Origin: Lactobacillaceae bacterium
GTDB lineage: Bacteria; Bacillota; Bacilli; Lactobacillales; Lactobacillaceae
Reading direction: 5' to 3'
DNA: 5,115 nucleotides
Assembly: GCA_031282325.1 (NCBI GenBank)
Contig: JAITDY010000063.1
Location: 1 to 5,115 of the forward strand
Each line of letters opens with the position of its first letter. The stretch's first letter is position 1. Shown piece by piece: positions 1 through 5,115 of the stretch. The position numbers and the translations under genes were made by a program. Under the pieces are notes generated by a model. It was given only the letters and a program-made list of their open reading frames with translations. It searched no databases and had not been told where the DNA came from.

Positions 1-318
1 AAAAATTAAATGTTTTTTCAAAGATAAGTCTTTTGCAACTTCATTATTGAATTTTCTGCCCGCTGGATCTAGCAAAACAATATAAGAATCATCTTGTTTA
101 ACAGAATCAACAGCATCAAAAATTGGCTGAGGGGTCAGCAACATTCCAGCACCGCCTCCATAAACAACGTCGTCAACATTATTATGCTTATTGGTAGAAA
201 ATTTTCTAAAATCTACTACAATAAAACTTAATAATTTTCTTTCTATTGCCTTGCCGACAATCGATTCTTGCAAAGGAGAGAAAATGTTTGGAAAAATACT
301 TAAAACATCAATTTTCAT
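1..318 (-). CDS. trmD: tRNA (guanine-N1)-methyltransferase TrmD, N-terminal part, cut by window edge
   Basis: TrmD methylates N1 of G37, next to the anticodon of tRNAs reading CNN and some other codons, using S-adenosylmethionine; this prevents +1 frameshifting. It is a cytoplasmic homodimer of the SPOUT (trefoil-knot) class. I translated the first 106 codons on the minus strand from an ATG at 318. The protein begins MKIDVLSIFPNIF and carries the family signatures VDDVVYGGGAGM (residues 48-59) and LLDPAGRKF (82-90), which build the start of the SAM-binding knot. No stop or frameshift occurs in the visible part. Family members are about 240 residues, so more than half is missing to the left, including the conserved CGRYEG segment expected just past the edge. 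The start codon overlaps the end of rimM by 11 bases (308-318), and GAGGG at 327-331 lies 8 bases upstream, so translation is probably coupled to rimM. Identification is secure. Confidence 0.96.
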   Translation of the reverse strand, partial: MKIDVLSIFPNIFSPLQESIVGKAIERKLLSFIVVDFRKFSTNKHNNVDDVVYGGGAGMLLTPQPIFDAVDSVKQDDSYIVLLDPAGRKFNNEVAKDLSLKKHLIF

Positions 319-826
319 CAATTAAACCCTCGATTATTTGAATCTGTATTTTTGAATTCTTTAAATCTACCTTCTTTACAACATCATCAATATATGGAAT
401 TAAAATTTCTTTTTTTAATGGGGATAAAATAGTCCAAACATCATTACTTGCCAAACTTATAATATTTGATATATTTCCAATAAAAATGTTTGATTCATCA
501 TAAACGGGTAATCCAATTATTTGATCATAATAAAATTCATCTTCTGATAAATTATCTTGGGTATGACCATTCACATAAATATCTTGTCCTTTTAATTTTT
601 CAGCATCATTAATATCGTTAAATTCAAAAAAAGATAAAAGATACGTACCCTTATTTGGTTTAGCATTTTTAACAGTATATTCATTGCCACCAATTATCAA
701 TTTACTATTACGCTTAAATCTTTTGTCAGCGAAATCAGTATTGGAAATTACTTTCAAATCGCCTTTTATTCCATGCGTATTCACAATTGTTCCAACTTTA
801 AAAAAATTGTTCACATTATTATCCAT
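308..826 (-). CDS. rimM: 16S rRNA processing / 30S maturation factor RimM
   Basis: RimM binds ribosomal protein S19 and helps the 3' (head) domain of the 30S subunit mature. The 172-residue product has the usual length. The N-terminal RimM domain covers roughly residues 9-90, with the hallmark VGTIVNTHGIKGDLKV (11-26). A PRC-barrel domain follows from about residue 96 (EDEFYYDQIIGLPVYD), with ASNDVWTI (126-133) and the conserved run ending ILIPYIDDVVKKVD (141-154) and EGLID near the C terminus. The start at ATG 826 gives about seven residues before the conserved core. A GTG at codon 5 is a possible alternative, and neither has a strong Shine-Dalgarno; the best match, AGATGA at about 839-844, lies rather far upstream. 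The gene follows rpsP after 56 bases that contain a terminator-like hairpin, and it overlaps trmD by 11 bases. Its expression therefore probably relies on read-through from rpsP. Confidence 0.95.
   Translation of the reverse strand: MDNNVNNFFKVGTIVNTHGIKGDLKVISNTDFADKRFKRNSKLIIGGNEYTVKNAKPNKGTYLLSFFEFNDINDAEKLKGQDIYVNGHTQDNLSEDEFYYDQIIGLPVYDESNIFIGNISNIISLASNDVWTILSPLKKEILIPYIDDVVKKVDLKNSKIQIQIIEGLIDEN
327..331 (-). promoter_or_regulatory. Ribosome binding site of trmD inside the rimM coding end
   Basis: GAGGG read on the minus strand lies 8 bases before the trmD ATG at 318, within the last codons of rimM. It fixes the trmD start and fits translational coupling between the two overlapping genes. 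Confidence 0.75.
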
Positions 827-856
827 TTTAATTTATTTTCATCTATCATTTATTTA

Positions 857-884
857 TAAAAGAAAAAACCGCCTAAGCAGTTTT
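857..884 (-). terminator. Hairpin plus T-tract between rpsP and rimM (probable attenuator)
   Basis: On the minus strand the segment reads AAAACTGC, loop TTAG, then GCGGTTTT (stem 865-884; eight pairs including one G-U), followed at once by a T-rich run (TTTTTTCTTTT). The outer stem overlaps the rpsP stop codon at 883-885. This is the form of a modest Rho-independent terminator. rimM and trmD lie downstream with no convincing promoter of their own in the remaining bases, so partial termination (attenuation) is the likely role. The stem has only four strong inner pairs, so efficiency is probably incomplete. Confidence 0.72.
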
Positions 885-1155
885 ATTTTGCATTTTTTGA
901 TTCATGGAATTTTTTCATGATTCCAGCTTTAGAAAGCAGGTTTCTAACTGTATCAGTAGGTTGCGCACCCTTTGCTAGCCATTCCAAAACAGCCTCTTCA
1001 TCGAATTTAACTTCGGCAGGTTCAACAAGCGGATTATAGTAACCAACTTCTTGTATAAAAGCACCATCACGACGGGCACGTGAATCTGCAACAACAGCTC
1101 TATAGAATGGGCGCTTTTTTGTTCCCAATAAGCGTAAACGTATTTTAACTGACAT
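883..1155 (-). CDS. rpsP: 30S ribosomal protein S16
   Basis: S16 is a primary assembly protein of the small ribosomal subunit that binds the 5' domain of 16S rRNA. The 90-residue product has the normal length and the family pattern throughout: an N terminus MSVKIRLRLLGTKKRPFYR, then VVADSRARRDG (22-32), IQEVGYYNP (34-42), and the C-terminal helix region with WLAKGAQPTDTVRNLL (59-74). The ATG at 1155 is preceded by AGGAGA (1163-1168) at a 7-base spacing, which makes the start clear. A near-consensus promoter lies immediately upstream, and a terminator-like hairpin follows the stop. It is the first gene of the rpsP-rimM-trmD cluster. The KH-domain gene khpA (ylqC), often found right after rpsP in Firmicutes, is not present here. 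Confidence 0.98.
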   Translation of the reverse strand: MSVKIRLRLLGTKKRPFYRAVVADSRARRDGAFIQEVGYYNPLVEPAEVKFDEEAVLEWLAKGAQPTDTVRNLLSKAGIMKKFHESKNAK

Positions 1156-1162
1156 AATAATA

Positions 1163-1168
1163 TCTCCT
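1163..1168 (-). promoter_or_regulatory. Strong ribosome binding site of rpsP
   Basis: AGGAGA on the minus strand stands 7 bases before the rpsP ATG, close to the ideal sequence and spacing, as expected for a highly expressed ribosomal protein gene. It contrasts with the poor site in front of rimM. Confidence 0.85.
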
Positions 1169-1186
1169 ATATTTTAACTAAATATT

Positions 1187-1216
1187 AGTATATTATATTT
1201 TGTTTAAACTTGTCAA
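1187..1216 (-). promoter_or_regulatory. Sigma-A type promoter of the rpsP operon
   Basis: On the minus strand a perfect -35 box TTGACA (1211-1216) is followed after 18 bases by TATACT (1187-1192), a five-of-six match to the -10 consensus. A TATAAT overlaps it (1192-1197) but would leave only 13 bases of spacing, so TATACT is preferred. Transcription would start near 1180, giving a leader of about 25 bases that contains the rpsP ribosome binding site. The -35 box lies within a short inverted repeat, GTCAA...TTGAC (1212-1231), whose meaning is unknown. Confidence 0.8.
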
Positions 1217-1245
1217 GTAAAAATAATTGACTAATACACCAAAAA

Positions 1246-2754
1246 CTATTCTTTTATTTGATAAATATCATAATAAAAATTCTTCATATAGTCTAACCAA
1301 TATTGCACATTTAAAGTTTCTCCGGTTACTTTTTCTAAGATTTCTACTGGGGTAAGACTGGCACCATATTTCCAAATATTTTCTTTTCTCCAATTAAAAA
1401 TATTTTCAATATTACCTTTAGAAAGATTTTCATTGAAGTCAATATTTTTATTTAAGGTATTTAAAAATTGGGCCGCAAAAAAATGTCCTAAGGCATAACT
1501 TGGAAAATAACCAAATGATCCGCCTGCCCAATGAACATCTTGAAGCACTCCACTTAAGTCATCTGGGACATCAATTCCTAAATACTCCTTATATTTTTCA
1601 TTCCATATTTTTGGTAATTCATCAATATCTAAATTATTATTAAAAATTTCTTGTTCAATTTCAAAACGAATAATTATATGCAAGGGGTAAGTTAATGGAT
1701 CTGCTTCTGTTCTAATCAAAGTCGGTTCAGTTTTATTCCAAGCCCTATAAAAAGTATCGAAATCAATATCATCCCATTTTCCATCAGCAGTTTTTTTCAA
1801 TTCATCGAATTCTGTTTTTAGAAATCCTTTATTTCTCGCAATGAAAACTTCATTAAACAATGATTGGCTTTCATGGATACTCATTGCCATTTCTTTTTCA
1901 GCTGGAGTGTAATCAAATTTTGGATCAATATTTTGTTCAAATAGACCGTGACCCGCTTCATGCGCTAATCCTAAAACAGCCATTTTAAAATCGTTTTCAT
2001 TCCATCTTGTTGTAATTCTGGCATCATTTCTATTCATTGCAGTCATGAAAGGATGAATGGTGTCGTCTAATCGACCTTTATTGTAGTCATATCCAAGTCT
2101 ACTTGTATAACCCAATACATATTTTCGTTGTCGGTCAATTGGGATTGATATATTCAAAAAAGAATCAGCAATTTGCTGGCCACTTAAATTTATTTTTTGA
2201 CGAATTTTAATTAATTCTTTTTTAACCTTATTAAATAAATTATTCAAAGTATTAGTATCGAAATCAGACTCATACATTTTTAATAAAACATCGTAATTAG
2301 AATCCTCTTTATTTTGACGCCATTTAGGAATTAATTTTTTATTATGTTCTATCAAGTCATTCAAAGCGGTTTTATAAAGATTAAAATTATTTTGTTTTCT
2401 AGCTTCAGCCCATTTAGACTGAGCAATAGTTTGTAATTTTGATAATTTGGAAAAATCATCAGCGGTTAAATTTTTATCCCTTTTAAAATTACGGACTGCA
2501 ATCCTAAAATTTATTTTTGAAACGTCTGATAATTGTTCAAGATGATTTGAAAAATAATCTAACAATTCCTGTGTTTTGTTAGAATTCCATAATGAAAAAT
2601 ATTTATCAGCAATATATTCAGTTAAATTGGCTCTAAAATCAGCTGAATCTTTTGGCATGCCCGTTAATTCATCCCATCCTAAAAGGGCTAAATTTTCTTG
2701 TAATAAACTTAATTCCTTAAAATGATTTAATAAATCTTGTTCTTTAAATTCCAT
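1246..2754 (-). CDS. M32 family metallocarboxypeptidase (Taq / YpwA type)
   Basis: M32 carboxypeptidases are cytoplasmic zinc or cobalt enzymes that remove C-terminal residues from peptides with broad specificity, probably helping to recycle peptide-derived amino acids. The 502-residue product has the full family length (about 500) and no signal peptide. Landmarks appear in order: LLGWDELTGMP (24-34), TIHPF (232-236), DARITTRWNEND (244-255), the HEXXH zinc motif HEAGH (265-269; metal ligands H265 and H269, catalytic E266), HESQS (294-298; E295 as third ligand, 30 residues after the first His), RTEADPLTYPLHI (348-360) with RFEIE, and LQDVHWAGGSFGYFPSYALG (404-423). All catalytic residues are present, so an active enzyme is expected. 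The start at ATG 2754 is fixed by an in-frame TAA two codons upstream. It is divergent from the purine permease and points toward rpsP, 90 bases away, with no clear terminator between. Confidence 0.95.
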   Translation of the reverse strand: MEFKEQDLLNHFKELSLLQENLALLGWDELTGMPKDSADFRANLTEYIADKYFSLWNSNKTQELLDYFSNHLEQLSDVSKINFRIAVRNFKRDKNLTADDFSKLSKLQTIAQSKWAEARKQNNFNLYKTALNDLIEHNKKLIPKWRQNKEDSNYDVLLKMYESDFDTNTLNNLFNKVKKELIKIRQKINLSGQQIADSFLNISIPIDRQRKYVLGYTSRLGYDYNKGRLDDTIHPFMTAMNRNDARITTRWNENDFKMAVLGLAHEAGHGLFEQNIDPKFDYTPAEKEMAMSIHESQSLFNEVFIARNKGFLKTEFDELKKTADGKWDDIDFDTFYRAWNKTEPTLIRTEADPLTYPLHIIIRFEIEQEIFNNNLDIDELPKIWNEKYKEYLGIDVPDDLSGVLQDVHWAGGSFGYFPSYALGHFFAAQFLNTLNKNIDFNENLSKGNIENIFNWRKENIWKYGASLTPVEILEKVTGETLNVQYWLDYMKNFYYDIYQIKE

Positions 2755-2768
2755 TTTTTATACTTAAT

Positions 2769-2775
2769 TCTCCTT
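2769..2775 (-). promoter_or_regulatory. Ribosome binding site of the M32 peptidase, unusually distant
   Basis: AAGGAGA on the minus strand is a strong Shine-Dalgarno, but it stands 14 bases before the ATG at 2754, whereas 5-9 is usual. No in-frame ATG, GTG or TTG lies closer, because a TAA sits two codons upstream of the ATG. The site is therefore assigned to this start despite the long spacer. Confidence 0.6.
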
Positions 2776-2790
2776 TAATAAATTAATTTT

Positions 2791-2836
2791 ATTTTACACT
2801 TTTTTTATAAACGTTCGTGTTTTGATGTGTTAATAT
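2791..2836. promoter_or_regulatory. Divergent promoter/operator region between M32 peptidase and purine permease
   Basis: The 101-base gap between the two divergent starts must hold both promoters. For the peptidase (minus), TAAAAT at 2791-2796 is the best -10 box, without a good -35. For the permease (plus) there are two candidates: TATAAA at 2806-2811 with a weak TTAATT 17 bases upstream, or TAATAT at 2831-2836, which would leave almost no leader. Between them lies AACGTTCGTGTT (2810-2821), read on the other strand as AACACGAACGTT. Its CGAAC core resembles the PurR PurBox core, but with several mismatches to the AWWWCCGAACWWT consensus. The region is too short for a purine riboswitch after either start point. 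Promoter positions and PurR control are inference. Confidence 0.35.
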
Positions 2837-2855
2837 CACTTACGGGAGATAATAA

Positions 2856-4151
2856 ATGGAAAAATACTTTAATTTAACTGAAAATAATACTTCTATTAAG
2901 CAAGAATTCTTGGCAGGCCTTACAACATTTATAAGCATGGCTTACATTCTTTTTGTAAATCCAAATGTCTTAGGTGCCGCTAAAATGAACACTGGAGCTG
3001 TATTTGTTGCCAGTGCCTTAATAGCAGGAATTGCAACTTTATTTATGGGATTAGTTGCTAAATACCCATTTGCAATTGCTCCCGGGTTAGGAATTAACGC
3101 ATTCTTTTCTTATTCAGTAGTAATTGGCATGGGAGTCAAGTGGGAAACGGCTTTAGCAGGTGTTTTCGTCGCCGGCATAATTTTCTTTTTACTAACAATT
3201 TTTAAAATTCGCGAGTTAGTTATCAATTCAATACCTAGTGATTTAAAATCAGCTATTGCAGCAGGTATCGGATTATTCATTGCTTTTATTGGTTTATCAG
3301 ATGGTGGAATTATAACTAGCAATAAATCTACGATGATTGGATTGAGCAATTTGGGATCACCTTTAGCTTTACTAACTATTTTTGGAATCTTAGTTACATT
3401 AATTCTTTATACTAATAAAATTCCAGGTGCCATTTTTATTGGTATGGTTATCACGTCAATTGCAGGAATTATAACAAAAATAATTCCTTTGCCAAAACAA
3501 ATAATTGGTAGTGTGCCTAGTTTAACACCAACCTTTGGAAAAGCGATAGAAGGTTTAAGTGGAATTAACTCGGTGCAAATGGTTATAGTTGTCCTTACGT
3601 TTCTATTAGTTGCATTTTTCGATACTGCAGGTACATTAATTGGGCTCGCAAAAAATGCAGGATTTTTAAATGAAAAAGATGAATTACCACGTGCCGGAAA
3701 AGCGTTAATGGCTGATTCAATCGGTATGTTAGGAGGATCTTTGCTAGGTACTTCTCCAACCACTGTCTATATTGAATCATCAGCTGGAATTGCAGTGGGT
3801 GGACGAACTGGATTAACATCTGTTTTTACTGCAATATTTTTCTTTCTAAGTCTATTTTTTAGTCCATTGCTTGCAGTTGTAACTCCACAAGTAACCGCTC
3901 CAGCACTTATTTTAGTTGGTATTTTAATGATTGCTAATTTAGCTGACATAAATTGGAATGACTTCCCGACCGCTGCTAGCGCAACTTTTATAACTTTAGG
4001 AATGCCACTTACTTATAGTATTTCTGACGGAATTGCACTTGGCTTTATAACTTATCCTATTATTATGTTATTCTCAGGAAAAGCAAAAGAAGTCAAACCA
4101 ATTATGTATATTTTAGGAATTGTATTTATTTTATTTTTAATACTTGTTTAA
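2856..4151 (+). CDS. NCS2/AzgA-type purine base permease (PbuG/PbuO/AdeQ-like)
   Basis: Members of this branch import purine bases (adenine, guanine or hypoxanthine) across the cytoplasmic membrane by proton symport to feed salvage. The 431-residue, very hydrophobic product has the family's usual length and about 12-14 membrane segments. Family marks are FLAGLTTFISMAYILFVNP (18-36), FAIAPGLGINAFF (72-84), FFDTAGTLIGLAKNAG (254-269, the substrate-site helix region), GTSPTTVYIESSAGIAVGGR (298-317) and GLTSVFTAIFF (319-329). The uracil/xanthine branch of NCS2 has different motifs, so a purine base is the likely substrate; which one cannot be told from the sequence. ATG 2856 follows GGGAG (2844-2848) at a 7-base spacing. 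The gene is monocistronic: divergent from the M32 peptidase, followed by a bidirectional terminator, and convergent with the next permease. Confidence 0.93.
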   Translation: MEKYFNLTENNTSIKQEFLAGLTTFISMAYILFVNPNVLGAAKMNTGAVFVASALIAGIATLFMGLVAKYPFAIAPGLGINAFFSYSVVIGMGVKWETALAGVFVAGIIFFLLTIFKIRELVINSIPSDLKSAIAAGIGLFIAFIGLSDGGIITSNKSTMIGLSNLGSPLALLTIFGILVTLILYTNKIPGAIFIGMVITSIAGIITKIIPLPKQIIGSVPSLTPTFGKAIEGLSGINSVQMVIVVLTFLLVAFFDTAGTLIGLAKNAGFLNEKDELPRAGKALMADSIGMLGGSLLGTSPTTVYIESSAGIAVGGRTGLTSVFTAIFFFLSLFFSPLLAVVTPQVTAPALILVGILMIANLADINWNDFPTAASATFITLGMPLTYSISDGIALGFITYPIIMLFSGKAKEVKPIMYILGIVFILFLILV

Positions 4152-4154
4152 ACT

Positions 4155-4185
4155 AAAAAAACTTGCTTAAATTTAAGCAAGTTTT
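4155..4185. terminator. Bidirectional terminator between convergent permease genes
   Basis: Positions 4158-4185 are a perfect 28-base palindrome with 14-base arms centred between 4171 and 4172; the arm reads AAAACTTGCTTAAA. Read on the minus strand it ends in seven Ts (4161 down to 4155), a proper terminator tail for the amino-acid permease gene. On the plus strand the tail is only four Ts before ACATA, so termination of the purine permease transcript should be weaker. It starts a few bases after the permease stop at 4149-4151 and ends 32 bases before the stop of the convergent gene. Confidence 0.88.
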
Positions 4186-4217
4186 ACATAGACTTTTCAA
4201 ATTATTTATTTAATACA

Positions 4218-5115
4218 TCACTTTTTATTTATATTCGAATGTTTAAATCCATAAGCAAAATAAACAATAATGCCCAAAGACAACCAGATTAGTAGCCAAA
4301 TTTTTGTTTTATTTGGTAATTCAAATAGGAAAAAAGTAGTTGCCAGAACCGAAAAGGCGGGCAAGATTGGATAAAGCGGCATCTTAAAACCGGTATTTTT
4401 AAGATCCTTCCTATGACGCAATACGAAAATACCCACACCCATAACGCTAAAAGCTAATAAAGTTCCCCCATTTATAAGTGCAGCAAGTTCATTTAAAGGC
4501 ACTAATCCAGCAAAAACAGCTTCAATTATCAAGGTTAACATTAAGGCATTTTTAGGCACACCAGTATTATTGTTAATACTTTTTAATTGCTTTGGAAGTA
4601 ATCCATCTCGCCCGATTGAATATACCAGCCTTGAAGAAGCGAACATCATGCTCATTATAGCGGTAAACATACCAATTAAAGCACCAATAGTAATGATTGT
4701 TCCAGTAATTAATGCAAAAGTGTTTCCCATTTTAGAAAAAGCAAATGCAGCTGGATCGTCGACTCCTAATTCAGTGTAATTAACCATTCCGGTCAATACT
4801 AAAGAAAATAATGTATAGAGGATAGCAGAAATTAAAACGGTTCCTATAATTCCTCTAAACATATTTTTACCAGGATTTATAGTTTCAGCTGAATTTGCAG
4901 CTAGGGTGTCAAAACCAACGAATGCAAAGAATACACTTGCAGTTGATGCCCAAATTCCACCCAAACCAGCAAAACCTTTTTGGAATTCCACAGGATAAAA
5001 GGGACTATAATTAACTTTTTTTATATAAAAGAACCCAACAACAATGAATAATACAATTATTATAATTTTTAGCAAAACTGCCCAATTTTCAATTACTTTA
5101 GAAGCTGTTAAGCCT
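4218..5115 (-). CDS. APC-superfamily amino acid permease (YfnA / cationic amino acid transporter-like), C-terminal part, cut by window edge
   Basis: This is an integral membrane amino-acid transporter. The reading frame stays open to the right edge (first full codon at 5114), giving 298 visible residues that begin GLTASKVIENWAVLLK. The apparent internal start at 5075 is only a TTG within a helix and is not the true start. Visible features are a membrane helix around residues 14-30, FFAFVGFDTLAANSAET (62-78) followed by NPGKN, GMVNYTELGVDDPAAFAF (109-126), SRLVYSIGRDGLLP (161-174), a loop with RHRKDLKNTGFKMPLYP (233-249) and a final helix near 272-289. FVGFDT...AETINPGKN and RLVYSIGRDGLLP are typical of the YfnA/CAT branch. 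Full-length relatives are about 460-490 residues, so roughly 165-190 N-terminal residues with the first helices and the main substrate-binding motif are outside the window; substrate cannot be assigned. It is convergent with the purine permease. Confidence 0.92.
   Translation of the reverse strand, partial: GLTASKVIENWAVLLKIIIIVLFIVVGFFYIKKVNYSPFYPVEFQKGFAGLGGIWASTASVFFAFVGFDTLAANSAETINPGKNMFRGIIGTVLISAILYTLFSLVLTGMVNYTELGVDDPAAFAFSKMGNTFALITGTIITIGALIGMFTAIMSMMFASSRLVYSIGRDGLLPKQLKSINNNTGVPKNALMLTLIIEAVFAGLVPLNELAALINGGTLLAFSVMGVGIFVLRHRKDLKNTGFKMPLYPILPAFSVLATTFFLFELPNKTKIWLLIWLSLGIIVYFAYGFKHSNINKK

Noticed and set aside
684..920. Plus-strand open frame of 78 codons opposite rimM and rpsP
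   Set aside because: It runs antisense across two confidently identified genes, has no ribosome binding site or recognisable domain, and spans the terminator region. It is a shadow frame.
1202..1209. GTTTAAAC palindrome within the rpsP promoter spacer, also found at 4146-4153 at the end of the purine permease
   Set aside because: An eight-base AT-rich palindrome recurring twice in AT-rich DNA is easily explained by chance, and the two contexts have nothing in common.
2755..2855. Purine riboswitch in front of the purine permease
   Set aside because: The space between any plausible transcription start and the ATG is at most about 40 bases, and none of the conserved junction or loop sequences of the purine aptamer are visible.
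3110..3949. Several minus-strand open frames of 60-118 codons inside the purine permease gene
   Set aside because: All are opposite the well-conserved permease coding frame, overlap one another and lack start signals or family motifs.
4570..4779. Plus-strand frame of 69 codons inside the amino-acid permease gene
   Set aside because: It is antisense to a clear APC permease frame and shows no start signal or known motif.
5073..5075. Start of the amino-acid permease at 5075, making a 285-residue short protein
   Set aside because: The codon is TTG inside a membrane helix, the frame continues with family-like sequence to the window edge, and there is no ribosome binding site. The gene is truncated by the window, not short in nature.
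1..5115. A novel defence, mobile or biosynthetic system
   Set aside because: Every long frame belongs to a well-known housekeeping or transport family. There are no transposases, integrases, direct-repeat arrays, tRNA-linked attachment sites, or clusters of unknown genes.

Overview
The window comes from an AT-rich Firmicute, most likely a low-GC member of the Lactobacillales (Lactobacillaceae-like). This rests on the strong A/T bias at third codon positions, AGGAG-type ribosome binding sites, a rpsP-rimM-trmD cluster, an M32 carboxypeptidase, and transporters typical of that group. The genus cannot be fixed from the sequence alone.

Layout, left to right. Positions 1-318 (minus) hold the N-terminal 106 codons of trmD, cut by the window edge. 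It overlaps the end of rimM (308-826, minus) by 11 bases. rpsP (883-1155, minus) lies upstream of rimM and has a good promoter at about 1187-1216. A hairpin followed by a T-tract sits between rpsP and rimM and looks like an attenuating terminator. A complete M32 metallocarboxypeptidase gene (1246-2754, minus) lies upstream in the same direction, with no clear terminator before the rpsP promoter. A short divergent control region (2755-2855) separates it from a complete NCS2/AzgA-type purine permease (2856-4151, plus). A 28-bp perfect palindrome with a T-tract on the minus strand (4155-4185) separates the purine permease from a convergent amino-acid permease of the APC superfamily (4218-5115, minus), whose N-terminal part lies beyond the window.

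Functionally, rpsP-rimM-trmD is a ribosome and tRNA maturation operon: S16, the 16S maturation factor RimM, and the tRNA m1G37 methyltransferase. The other genes are housekeeping nutrient functions: C-terminal trimming of peptides, purine base uptake and amino-acid transport, all plausible for an auxotrophic lactic acid bacterium. I see no mobile element, CRISPR array, tRNA, rRNA, phage gene, defence cassette or undescribed system. The points worth a second look are regulatory and gene-order details: the attenuator after rpsP, the absence of khpA (ylqC) from its usual slot, and the shared control region of the peptidase and the purine permease. There is no gene-free stretch longer than about 110 bases.
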